Positions 6,570 to 14,816 of a DNA stretch of 26,179 nucleotides are shown one piece after another; within the stretch, counting starts at the first letter, position 1, and each line of letters opens with the position of its first letter. The position numbers and the translations under genes are program-made. This DNA is from JAKSCF01 sp028279945 (GTDB lineage: Bacteria > Bacillota > Clostridia > Peptostreptococcales > JAAYPU01): positions 1 through 26,179 of the forward strand of contig JANQMT010000067.1 of NCBI GenBank assembly GCA_028279945.1, written 5' to 3'. Below the pieces are notes generated by a model, which was not told where the DNA came from, searched no databases, and saw only the letters and a program-made list of their open reading frames with translations.

Positions 6570-7745
6570 TTATATGCGTGCAACACCTGACCTTTTTGCA
6601 GCATCATATACAGCTTTTGCAACCGTCGCTCCTACCCTTGGGTCAAAAGCAGGAACAATGATATAATCTTCTTTCAGCTCTTCATCTGATACCAATGATG
6701 CGATGGCATATGCTGCTGCCTTTTTCATTTCTTCATTAATATCACTTGCTCTTGCATCTAAAGCACCTTTGAAGATACCCGGGAAAGCCAGTACATTGTT
6801 GATTTGATTAGGATAATCTGATCGTCCTGTTCCAACCACTTTTGCTCCTGCTTCTTTTGCCATGTCAGGTAAAATCTCAGGATCGGGATTAGCCATAGGA
6901 AGTACAATTGCATCTTGGTTCATGGACTGAACCATTTCCTTGGTCACAATATCCTTTACAGATACACCTATGAATACATCTGCGCCTTTCATAGCCTCTG
7001 CCAGCGTACCGCTTAATTTTTCTTCATTCGTCATATCCGCTATTTCTTGATGTACCCAGTTTATATATTCTTCATTACGCGTTAATATACCTTTACTGTT
7101 ACATACAATGATATCTTTTACCCCAACACTCATAAGCATTTTGGTTATAGAGTTTCCCGCTGCTCCTGCTCCGCTTAAGATTACCTTAATGTTTTCAAAT
7201 TCTTTGTCTACAATTTTTAAGGCATTAATCAGTCCTGCGGTTACTACTACAGCGGTTCCATGCTGGTCATCATGAAATACGGGGATATTCAGCTCTTCTT
7301 TTAATCTTCGTTCTATTTCAACGCATCTTGGTGATGAAATATCCTCAAGATTTATCCCTCCAAATACCGGCTCTATCATCTTTACGGTTTGAATAATCGT
7401 TTCAACATCTTTTGAAGGTATACATATAGGAAAGGCATCTACTGCTCCGAATTCTTTAAAAAGCACTGCTTTTCCTTCCATTACCGGAAGCGCTGCGCCT
7501 GCACCAATATCACCTAGTCCCAATACTGCACTTCCATCTGTTACAACAGCAACCATATTTCCTTTAGAAGTATAATCATATAGCTCATTTTCGTTTTTAT
7601 GTATCATTCTGCAAGGCTCTGCCACTCCCGGCGTATAAGCTATTGATAAATCCTCTTTGTTTTCTACCTTGACCTTGCTTACAACTGATATTTTTCCTTG
7701 TTTTTCTTTGTGCAGCTCTAAAGCAAGCTTATTATAATCTGCCAT
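6570..7745 (-). CDS. NAD(P)-dependent malic enzyme (oxaloacetate-decarboxylating; 391 aa)
   Basis: Converts malate to pyruvate and CO2 with reduction of NAD(P). Landmarks are AYTPGVAEPC with the catalytic Tyr at about 37, GKAVLFKEF with Lys at about 92, LEDISSPR with acidic metal ligands at about 134-135, VFHDDQHGT with Asp 159-160, the nucleotide-binding GAGAAG at about 192-197, and MANPDPEI. It is the short bacterial form without a phosphotransacetylase-like C-terminal domain. In the operon it follows the fumarase and the enolase-superfamily gene, completing fumarate to malate to pyruvate. An ACGGAGG site lies well placed before the ATG. NAD preference is likely but not provable from motifs alone. 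Confidence 0.93.
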   Translation of the reverse strand: MADYNKLALELHKEKQGKISVVSKVKVENKEDLSIAYTPGVAEPCRMIHKNENELYDYTSKGNMVAVVTDGSAVLGLGDIGAGAALPVMEGKAVLFKEFGAVDAFPICIPSKDVETIIQTVKMIEPVFGGINLEDISSPRCVEIERRLKEELNIPVFHDDQHGTAVVVTAGLINALKIVDKEFENIKVILSGAGAAGNSITKMLMSVGVKDIIVCNSKGILTRNEEYINWVHQEIADMTNEEKLSGTLAEAMKGADVFIGVSVKDIVTKEMVQSMNQDAIVLPMANPDPEILPDMAKEAGAKVVGTGRSDYPNQINNVLAFPGIFKGALDARASDINEEMKKAAAYAIASLVSDEELKEDYIIVPAFDPRVGATVAKAVYDAAKRSGVARI

Positions 7746-7774
7746 AAATATTACCTCCGTTAAAGTACAAATTG

Positions 7775-8872
7775 TTATATTATTCGATATGGTTCAAGTA
7801 CCTCATAATTCGGCTCAAAGCCATGCCCCGGACTGTCCGGCGGGCTTACTGTCCCATCGTCATTCAACAATAACGTGTGTTTATATTTTTTATCCCACAT
7901 ACGGTCATGCCGGCGAGGATAGTATTCCAGCATAAGGGCATTTGAAATTGCGGCCGTCAGATGAATATTAATCTCCTGATTGCCATGAGGTGAAATATCT
8001 AGGTCATAAGCTTGTGATAAAGCAACCACCTTCATAAACTCTGTAATACCACCCATTATATACGGATCAGGATTTAAGATAGGAACAGCTTTTCGTTCGA
8101 TAATATCCCGAAAACCATAACGTGTATACTCATTTTCCCCTGCTGCAATGGGTATGATTGTTTTTTCAGCAATTTTCCTCAACCCCTCATAATCATCGGG
8201 CATAACAGGCTCTTCAAACCAGTATGGCTCATACTTCTCTACTAAATTGGCAAATCGTATGGCGTCATAGTACTTATAGGCACAATTTGCATCCAGCATC
8301 AGCTTAATATCCGGTCCTATTGCTTCACGAACCGTCTTGACTCTCAGCGCGTCTTCATATAGAGATAGTGCCCCTACTTTCATTTTAACAGCTTTAACCC
8401 CCCATGAAACATACTCCAGCATTTCATTGCCCAGCTCTTTATGTCCTTTATCTTCTGAATAATACCCCCCTGCAATATATGCAGGAATACGGTCACTAAA
8501 GCCGCCAAGCATTTTATAAAGCGGCAATCCGGCGATCTTCCCTTTCAAATCCCAAAGTCCGATATCTACCGAGCTGATAACCTGCGTAGAAAGACCTCTT
8601 CTCCCTACCAGCTTCGGTATCCACATTTTGTTCCAAAGGCACTCAATATCCAATGGGTCTTCTCCCACCAATTCCTGTTTAAATTTTTTAATCAAACCAT
8701 TATCATGGATTCCCCAACCCATTCCAATCCCTAGGCCTATTCCCGTAATATTTTCATCGGTTTCAATTTTCAAAATACTCATACCTGCGTGGGTATAGGT
8801 GTGCTTACCATTGATCACCGGTCGAACACGAGGCCAATAATATTGTTCTGCTTTTATATCTGTAATTCTCAT
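7775..8872 (-). CDS. Mandelate racemase/muconate lactonizing enzyme family protein (enolase superfamily; 365 aa)
   Basis: Member of the MR subgroup, which abstracts a proton alpha to a carboxylate in racemisation or dehydration. Counting from the chosen start: KMK with Lys 163 and 165, the Mg ligands Asp 194 (LMLDAN), Glu 220 (WFEEPV) and Glu 246 (AAGENE), then Asp 269 (NPDPYIMGG), His 296 (SPHGNQ) as the Asp-His dyad, and Glu 316. The full set suggests an active acid-sugar dehydratase or racemase; the substrate cannot be read. A longer frame starts at 8884, but GGAGG (8882-8878) lies inside it and is 5 bases from the ATG at 8872, which is preferred. It sits between fumarase and malic enzyme, so it may interconvert or dehydrate a hydroxy-acid intermediate of this pathway. 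Confidence 0.88.
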   Translation of the reverse strand: MRITDIKAEQYYWPRVRPVINGKHTYTHAGMSILKIETDENITGIGLGIGMGWGIHDNGLIKKFKQELVGEDPLDIECLWNKMWIPKLVGRRGLSTQVISSVDIGLWDLKGKIAGLPLYKMLGGFSDRIPAYIAGGYYSEDKGHKELGNEMLEYVSWGVKAVKMKVGALSLYEDALRVKTVREAIGPDIKLMLDANCAYKYYDAIRFANLVEKYEPYWFEEPVMPDDYEGLRKIAEKTIIPIAAGENEYTRYGFRDIIERKAVPILNPDPYIMGGITEFMKVVALSQAYDLDISPHGNQEINIHLTAAISNALMLEYYPRRHDRMWDKKYKHTLLLNDDGTVSPPDSPGHGFEPNYEVLEPYRII

Positions 8873-8904
8873 ATTTTCCTCCATTTTGATTTTTTATCAT
8901 TAAA

Positions 8905-8934
8905 TTGAGGATAAGACCTTCGTCTTATCCTCAA
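8905..8934 (-). terminator. Intercistronic hairpin between fumarase and MR-family genes
   Basis: A perfect 13-bp stem (8905-8917 with 8922-8934) with a 4-base loop, reading GAAG on the minus strand. The following sequence TTTAATGATAAAAAAT is only moderately U-rich, so it may be a partial terminator or an mRNA-stabilising processing element that sets the level of the downstream genes. Confidence 0.55.
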
Positions 8935-8964
8935 ATGTAAAATAAGGGAGAAAGAATCAATATA

Positions 8965-10329
8965 TTAAACCATTTCCTCAGGCTTTATTATCTCATCAAA
9001 TGCCTCATTTGTCAGAACCCCCAGCTCTACAGCCGCTTCTTTCAGGGTCATACCTTTTGTGTATGCTGTTTTTGCTACTTTTGCTGCATAATCATATCCT
9101 ATATGAGGATTAAGGGCTGTTACCAGCATCAAGGATTTATCCAGGTTTTCTTTCATTTTTTCTTCATCTGCTTTTATACCTACTGCACAGTTTTTATTAA
9201 AGGACATGATGCTGTCACTTAGAAGTCTTACAGATTGAAGAAAGTTATAAATACATACAGGCATAAAGACATTGAGTTGAAAATTTCCTTGAGATGCCGC
9301 AAATGCAACAGCGGTATCGTTTGCCATTACCTGACATGCTGCCATAGTCAGTGCTTCACATTGAGTTGGATTGACTTTTCCAGGCATAATTGAGCTTCCC
9401 GGTTCATTCTCCGGTATTTTTATTTCTCCAATGCCGCATCTTGGACCGCTGGCAAGCCATCTTATATCATTTGCTATTTTCATTAAGTCAGCTGCCAGAG
9501 ATTTCAATGCACCATGTGCAAAAACAAGGTCGTCTTTGCTGGTAAGCGCGTGGAATTTATTTTCAGCCGTATAGAATTTTGTATCGGTGATTTGGCTGAT
9601 TTCTTCTGCAGATATTTTACCAAAATCACTATGAGCATTAAGTCCTGTTCCTACTGCTGTTCCTCCTAAAGCCAGTTCTCTTAGTCCTTTTAGCGATTGA
9701 CTTATTTTTTCTGTATTCTTTTTCAGCATATGTGTCCAAGCACTTATTTCTTGTGAGAAGGCTATGGGTACTGCATCTTGTAAATGCGTTCGTCCTGTTT
9801 TAATGACCCCTTCATATTCTCTTTCAAGTCTTGAAAAAGTGTTTATTAATGTTTTTATGGATGGAAACAGATTGTTTTCTATTTCCATAACCGCAGCTAT
9901 ATGCATCGCTGTTGGAAATGTATCATTTGAGCTTTGGGACATGTTGACATGATCATTTGGATGAATGAGTTTTTCTTCAGCTATTTCATTTGCACGGTTA
10001 GCAATAACTTCGTTTACATTCATATTGCTCTGAGTTCCACTGCCCGTCTGCCATACAACCAATGGAAAATGCTCTTTCAGCTTTCCTTCACATATCTCTT
10101 CACATACTTTTTGGATTGCTGATGCTCTTTTGTCGTCTAATTTTCCCAGCTTGTTATTGGTATTGGCTGCAGCTTTTTTTAAAATACCGAAAGCATTTAT
10201 GATTTCATCCGGCATTTTTTCTACACCAATTTTAAAATTTTCAAGACTTCTTTGTGTCTGAGCGCCCCAGTATTTATCAATAGGGACCTGTATTTCTCCC
10301 ATTGAGTCCTTTTCTATCCTATGGCTCAT
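8965..10329 (-). CDS. fumC: Class II fumarate hydratase (454 aa)
   Basis: Reversible hydration of fumarate to L-malate by a homotetrameric, oxygen-stable, Fe-S-free enzyme. Landmarks, numbered from the chosen start: SGTQSNMN at about 97-104, HVNMSQSSND near 127-136, GRTHLQDAVP near 179-188 (His, as in fumarases; aspartases usually have Gln here), and the superfamily signature GSSIMPGKVNPTQCE at about 311-325 on the flexible catalytic loop. The longest frame starts at a TTG at 10341, but that codon belongs to the GGAGG ribosome site, so the ATG at 10329 is used. Its place in an operon with a fumarase/aspartase-superfamily lyase and a malic enzyme points to consumption of fumarate released by the lyase. 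Confidence 0.93.
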   Translation of the reverse strand: MSHRIEKDSMGEIQVPIDKYWGAQTQRSLENFKIGVEKMPDEIINAFGILKKAAANTNNKLGKLDDKRASAIQKVCEEICEGKLKEHFPLVVWQTGSGTQSNMNVNEVIANRANEIAEEKLIHPNDHVNMSQSSNDTFPTAMHIAAVMEIENNLFPSIKTLINTFSRLEREYEGVIKTGRTHLQDAVPIAFSQEISAWTHMLKKNTEKISQSLKGLRELALGGTAVGTGLNAHSDFGKISAEEISQITDTKFYTAENKFHALTSKDDLVFAHGALKSLAADLMKIANDIRWLASGPRCGIGEIKIPENEPGSSIMPGKVNPTQCEALTMAACQVMANDTAVAFAASQGNFQLNVFMPVCIYNFLQSVRLLSDSIMSFNKNCAVGIKADEEKMKENLDKSLMLVTALNPHIGYDYAAKVAKTAYTKGMTLKEAAVELGVLTNEAFDEIIKPEEMV

Positions 10330-10372
10330 TTTTACCTCCAATTAACTTAAGAAGAGTATTCTTTTAATACGT

Positions 10373-11887
10373 TTAATCATTCAGTTCTATATCATCTGTT
10401 ATAATCGGTTTTTTTAGCAGCTTAGATATAAACGGTGTTGCAAAGAAGAATAATGATATAATCAGCAATGCAGCAGATAGAGGTCTCTGCATAAATATCA
10501 GCCAACTGCCCTTAGACAACACCATACTTTGCAAGTAATTTCTTTCCATCATTGCACCCAGTACAAGTGTCAATATAAGGGGCGAATGTGGAATACTTAA
10601 TTTATTAAAGATGTATCCGATCAATCCAAATAGGACCATAACCCAAACATTAAATATACTATTACTGATTGCAAATGCACCGGTTGCGCAAAGGGCTACG
10701 ATAACACCACTGAGGATTTGTCTTGGTATACGTAAAATGTATGTTGCCAGAAATTTACTAATAATAATACCTAACGGTCCCATAAATAAATTAGCCACAA
10801 AGAATCCTACAATAATGGAATAGGCTATATTAGGATGATCTACAAAAAGTGCCGGTCCCGGCCTTAATCCTTGTATCATAAGTGCTCCAATGAAAAGTGC
10901 AGATGCTGAATTACCTGGAATCCCTAATGATAATAATGGTACCATTGAACTTGCAACGACAGCATTGTTCGCTGCTTCTGCGGAAGCTACGCCTTCAGGT
11001 ACGCCTGTACCGAATTCTTTATCTTTATTACGGCGTTTTGCTACATCATAGGATAAATAAATAGCCATCAGCATTCCTGCCCCCGGAATAATTCCTATAA
11101 CATTTCCTATAGCACCCGAAGTAAGCCAGGTAGGCAGTAATCTTTTTATCATTTTTTTTGTGGGCATAATTCTTGTAACCTTTGGCAGGATGTGCTTAAC
11201 CGTCTTTTCTTTAGAAATATGTTCTGCCAACTCAAAAATTGAAGCTATCCCAAACAACCCAATCAACATAGGGACAAAGGGTATTCCTTCCAAGATATAG
11301 TTGTTTCCAAAATAAAAACGAGGGAATCCAGTTTGAGGCGCCATACCAATCATTGCAATAAAAAGTCCAATGGCTCCTGCTATAAGATTTTTCAATAAGG
11401 ATTTCCCTGCCATTCCTGCAACCGTACTGATTCCTAATATAGCAAGAGCAAAATATTCAGGCGGGCCAAATTTAAGTGCTTGGTGCGCTAAAAATGGTGC
11501 TATAAACATTAATACCAATGAACTCATCAAGCCTCCAAATACAGAACTTGTAGTCGATATTCCTAATGCTTTTCCGGCTTCTCCCTTAAGCGTCATAGGG
11601 TGTCCGTCCAAGGTTGTTACTATAGAGGATGCAGTTCCGGGAATCTTTAATAAAATAGCTGGGATTGAACCGCCATAACATGCAGAACAATATATGCCGA
11701 CTAAAATCATCATACCTATATGCGGCTCCATACCAAAAGTAACCGGAATCAGAACTGCCAGAGTTATATTATCATTTAATCCCGGCAAAGCACCAACAAT
11801 TAATCCTACAGAAACGCCAAAAAACAATGCCAATATGGATAAAGGCTGGATGACTACGGTCAGACCTAATAAAAGATTTTCTATCAT
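10373..11887 (-). CDS. tctA: Tripartite tricarboxylate transporter large membrane subunit TctA (504 aa)
   Basis: Polytopic membrane protein of the TTT family, the ion-coupled permease channel working with TctB and the TctC binding protein. The two family signature regions are visible: GLIVGALPGLNDNITLAVLIPVTFGM with the glycine/proline loop near 26-50, and GNVIGIIPGAGMLMAIYLSYDVAK in the second half, followed by GVPEGVASAEAANNAV. The length matches TctA. AAGGAG is well placed before the ATG at 11887. It follows tctB by 16 bases. The family imports citrate, tricarballylate and other di- and tricarboxylates or aromatic acids; the substrate here is inferred only from neighbours. Confidence 0.93.
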   Translation of the reverse strand: MIENLLLGLTVVIQPLSILALFFGVSVGLIVGALPGLNDNITLAVLIPVTFGMEPHIGMMILVGIYCSACYGGSIPAILLKIPGTASSIVTTLDGHPMTLKGEAGKALGISTTSSVFGGLMSSLVLMFIAPFLAHQALKFGPPEYFALAILGISTVAGMAGKSLLKNLIAGAIGLFIAMIGMAPQTGFPRFYFGNNYILEGIPFVPMLIGLFGIASIFELAEHISKEKTVKHILPKVTRIMPTKKMIKRLLPTWLTSGAIGNVIGIIPGAGMLMAIYLSYDVAKRRNKDKEFGTGVPEGVASAEAANNAVVASSMVPLLSLGIPGNSASALFIGALMIQGLRPGPALFVDHPNIAYSIIVGFFVANLFMGPLGIIISKFLATYILRIPRQILSGVIVALCATGAFAISNSIFNVWVMVLFGLIGYIFNKLSIPHSPLILTLVLGAMMERNYLQSMVLSKGSWLIFMQRPLSAALLIISLFFFATPFISKLLKKPIITDDIELND

Positions 11888-11903
11888 TACATATCACTCC
11901 TTA

Positions 11904-12341
11904 TTATATGACATTGAGAAATCCTGTTGGCAGGGGAACCTGTAATATGACTTTAAATATCAAATAAATCACTAATATCGCTCCACATGAAATGATTATA
12001 ATATTTCTTTTCTTTGTGTACTGCATCGTATAGATGATATATCCTGTAAGAATTACCGTAGATATAAGATATCCAAATACTTTTAATATAAAAGTATAAA
12101 TAATAAGACCAATAATAATTTTATATACAATTCTAAAATCAGTATTTTCTTTTATATGCTCTTCTTTTCTTCGTTTTATAGAACCAATCATTAAATATAC
12201 CGCTAGAATAACGGTAAAAACAGCAGTTAATCGTGGAAATTTTGCTGAAACTTCAGGAAAATCTGCTGCTTGTATATAAACAAATCCACTTATAATATAA
12301 AGAAAAAAAGAAAGAAAAAAATCAACATACCATGGTATCAT
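11904..12341 (-). CDS. tctB: Tripartite tricarboxylate transporter small membrane subunit TctB (145 aa)
   Basis: Four hydrophobic segments (about 7-24, 38-52, 72-92 and 96-140, the last long enough for two helices with a short basic break) fit the TctB/DUF1468 fold. Sequence conservation in this family is poor, so the call rests on size, topology and position between tctC and tctA. GGGGTGA lies just before the ATG. It probably assembles with TctA to form the membrane complex. Confidence 0.85.
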   Translation of the reverse strand: MIPWYVDFFLSFFLYIISGFVYIQAADFPEVSAKFPRLTAVFTVILAVYLMIGSIKRRKEEHIKENTDFRIVYKIIIGLIIYTFILKVFGYLISTVILTGYIIYTMQYTKKRNIIIISCGAILVIYLIFKVILQVPLPTGFLNVI

Positions 12342-12372
12342 TTCTTCACCCCATAATTTAAGATTAATAATT

Positions 12373-12409
12373 GAGAAGAGACGTAAACGTCTTTTAAACG
12401 TCTCCTCTC
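12373..12409 (-). other. Intercistronic hairpin between tctC and tctB
   Basis: GAGAAGAGACGT (12373-12384) pairs with ACGTCTCCTCTC (12398-12409), 12 bp with one mismatch and a 13-base loop. No U-run follows on the minus strand, so it is unlikely to be a full terminator. It may protect the tctC message 3' end, giving more binding protein than permease, as is common for transporter operons. Confidence 0.55.
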
Positions 12410-12429
12410 CAAATGTATGGCTATTTCAA

Positions 12430-13410
12430 TTATTTACCTGTCAGTTTTGGAAGGATAACCTTTAAGTTTTCAGCCTGTTGATCCACATAAGCTTTAAACT
12501 CTTCCGGTCCTCTGTAAATCATAGGGTATCCTGCATCCGACATCTTTTGTTTGAAATTTTCATTATTGACGATTTGCTCAAAGATTTCGCCTAATTTCTC
12601 TACTTTATCACTTGGGGTATCTACAGGTACTGCCAAACCTCTCCAAGCACCATACAAAATGTCGATACCTTGATCTTTAAATGTTTTTAATTCAGGTAAA
12701 TGTTCAGGGCTTTCGTCACTCATAATACCCAGAGCTTTTAAGTTTCCTTCTTCAATATGACCCTTCAGCTCGCCTAAGGTCAGTAAGCCACAGTCTACAT
12801 GTCCTCCCATAAGCTGAGCGATTTGCATAGCAGCCCCATCGTTATGAATATAAGAGAATTGAACGCCTGTTTTGTCTTCTAATATCATGCCTGCAATATG
12901 GTGTGCAGATGCATTACCGGGGGTATTAAGGATCACTTCATTTTCTTTTGCATGATCGATTAAATCTTGTACCGTATTAAATGGTGAATCTACAGGAACA
13001 ACCAATACATCCGGATCGAAACAGTACATAGCAACAGGTGAAAAAGATTCATGTGTATATACGGTTTCTTTTTTCATTGGGTTACTGACAACCGATGAAG
13101 TGTATGCAAGTATGTTATATCCATCAGGATCAGCCTGAGCGCCTGCAGTTTGCCCAATAACACCGCCGCCACCGGAAATATTTTCCACTATAATCTTATT
13201 GCCTCCAATGTATTCCGGAGCAAGTGATGCAATAATTCTGCAGGTAACATCTACGCCTCCGCCCGGATCAAACGGAACAATGATACGGACATCTTTTGCT
13301 GGAAAATCTTCAGCTGATACTTCTTCTTCCGGAGCTGGCGCATCTGTGTTTGTACACCCTGCGCTCAAAACGAGTAGGCCAATTAACAAGAACATTAATA
13401 TTTTTTTCAT
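12430..13410 (-). CDS. tctC: Tripartite tricarboxylate transporter substrate-binding lipoprotein TctC (Bug family; 326 aa)
   Basis: Lipoprotein signal with lipobox LSAGC (Cys 19), followed by an acidic, Pro/Ala-rich linker. The mature domain has Bug landmarks: VRIIVPFDPGGGVDVTCRI near the start, GQTAGAQADPDGYNIL, YSPVAM-like segment (ESFSPVAMY) and GHVDCGLLTL. It should capture an anionic carboxylate outside the cell and hand it to TctAB. Bug proteins bind ligands through loops and ordered waters, so the substrate is not readable. The gene lies between the PrpD-like gene and tctB; AGAGGAGAGA precedes the ATG. Confidence 0.93.
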   Translation of the reverse strand: MKKILMFLLIGLLVLSAGCTNTDAPAPEEEVSAEDFPAKDVRIIVPFDPGGGVDVTCRIIASLAPEYIGGNKIIVENISGGGGVIGQTAGAQADPDGYNILAYTSSVVSNPMKKETVYTHESFSPVAMYCFDPDVLVVPVDSPFNTVQDLIDHAKENEVILNTPGNASAHHIAGMILEDKTGVQFSYIHNDGAAMQIAQLMGGHVDCGLLTLGELKGHIEEGNLKALGIMSDESPEHLPELKTFKDQGIDILYGAWRGLAVPVDTPSDKVEKLGEIFEQIVNNENFKQKMSDAGYPMIYRGPEEFKAYVDQQAENLKVILPKLTGK

Positions 13411-13460
13411 CCTTTTCTCTCCTCTTTATTTTAATTATATTAATAATGCTTAAAAGCATT

Positions 13461-14816
13461 TTAACTAAATTGTATCAACTCTTTTGTCAGTATAGAAATA
13501 TTTTCAATGTCTTCAATACTTTTTACTAAATTTATAATTTTACAAATATTTTTTTCCATTAAATTATTTTTTATAAGACTCATAAATTTCTCTTCTACTT
13601 CTTTATAGCTCAATGGATTTTCAGGATCACCTTTTCGATAGTAATTTTCAACTACAAAACTGTCTTCAGTCGTCTCAACTTTAATAATCGTTGGTCTGCA
13701 ATCCGGAAATTGGTTTTCCAGTTGATGATCCACCGTCATACGTATTTTGGACATAATAGAACGTACCGATTTATTGGGTAAAGCTTCCTGACTAAATTTA
13801 TTGCTGTCTACAACACCAAATACCAATGCCGTTGCAACACAATAGGGCATGCTGAACTTTGCTTCAAAAGCATTTTGAGGATTGAAATTGCCTGTTAATT
13901 CAAAGGCTGTGCTATAAGTAAGTATATGGATATTCACTATTTTTTCCGGGGTTATGTCATACATTTCCCTTGCTTTTATAATGGCATCAATTGGTGAATG
14001 TGTATGTCCGCAAGAAGCATGCACTTTAAAATTTGATTCTAAAATTTTATAATGTATCCCCAGATTTTCTATCAGCCTCTCCGGACAAGGATTTTGGGAC
14101 ATAGCCTTTAAAAATCCTTTTTCTCCTTCAAAAATTTTGTGTGCACCGGTAAATCCACTTTGTGCAATTTGAGAAGATAATAATCCATTAAAGCCTACTT
14201 TCGCAGTATGCAGCAGCTTTGTCATGGCACCCTCCTCAATAAACTGCCATAAACCTGCTGCTTGGCTCCCTGCATTCCCCAATGCATCAGCAATTTCATT
14301 TATTTTAAGCTTCATTAACTTTGTGCATGCGGCCGCAGCTCCAAATGTTCCGCAGGTTGCTGTGGTATGCCAAATGTCATAGTGCTCCGGTCCTACACTT
14401 TCTCCGGCACGAATGCTGACATCATATCCAATGATAAGAGCTGCCAAGAATTCTTTTCCTGAACAGGAAAGTGACTCTCCTAAAGCTAATGCAGCAGGTA
14501 TAACGGTTACCCCGGGATGAGAAATCGACCATTTATGCCCATCATCCATTTCAATGGCATGAGAAATAGCACCGTTTGCAAATGCAGCCCATATTGCAGG
14601 CACTTTTTGGTTATGCCCAATAATCGTGGCCTCTTTTATGCCTTTATTAGCCAATGCCGCTTCTACCAGTTTTTCACTTACAGGATGATCATGACCGGCA
14701 ATAGCACATCCAATCCAATCTAATAAGCACATTTTTGCTTTATCTATAACCTCATCCGAAAAATCTTCAAATTTATTTTCATAAATAAATTTGGCAATTT
14801 TATCAGCAATCATCAT
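13461..14816 (-). CDS. MmgE/PrpD family protein (451 aa)
   Basis: Two-domain MmgE/PrpD fold. Landmarks are LLDWIGCAIAGHDHPVSE near the N-terminus, NGAISHAIEMDDGHK near 85-100 with the conserved HxxEMDDGH, GYDVSIRAGES near 150, KVHASCGHTHSPIDAI near 265-280, and FSMPYCVATAL near 325-340. The family includes 2-methylcitrate dehydratase, cis-aconitate decarboxylase and iminodisuccinate epimerase. There is no methylcitrate synthase or lyase here, so the propionate pathway is unlikely. It overlaps the upstream lyase by 4 bases (stop and start share ATGA), a sign of coupled translation and a shared pathway. Epimerisation or dehydration of the lyase substrate is inferred from this pairing. Confidence 0.88.
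   Translation of the reverse strand: MMIADKIAKFIYENKFEDFSDEVIDKAKMCLLDWIGCAIAGHDHPVSEKLVEAALANKGIKEATIIGHNQKVPAIWAAFANGAISHAIEMDDGHKWSISHPGVTVIPAALALGESLSCSGKEFLAALIIGYDVSIRAGESVGPEHYDIWHTTATCGTFGAAAACTKLMKLKINEIADALGNAGSQAAGLWQFIEEGAMTKLLHTAKVGFNGLLSSQIAQSGFTGAHKIFEGEKGFLKAMSQNPCPERLIENLGIHYKILESNFKVHASCGHTHSPIDAIIKAREMYDITPEKIVNIHILTYSTAFELTGNFNPQNAFEAKFSMPYCVATALVFGVVDSNKFSQEALPNKSVRSIMSKIRMTVDHQLENQFPDCRPTIIKVETTEDSFVVENYYRKGDPENPLSYKEVEEKFMSLIKNNLMEKNICKIINLVKSIEDIENISILTKELIQFS

Noticed and set aside
9371..9952. Plus-strand open frames inside the fumarase gene
   Set aside because: They are opposite-frame shadows of a well-supported gene with no ribosome sites.
8965..10329. Aspartate ammonia-lyase (aspA) rather than fumarase
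   Set aside because: The GRTHLQDAVP segment has His where aspartases normally have Gln, and the rest of the sequence follows class II fumarase.
13461..14816. 2-methylcitrate dehydratase (prpD) in a propionate pathway
   Set aside because: No methylcitrate synthase or methylisocitrate lyase is nearby; the partner genes point to a different use of the MmgE/PrpD fold.
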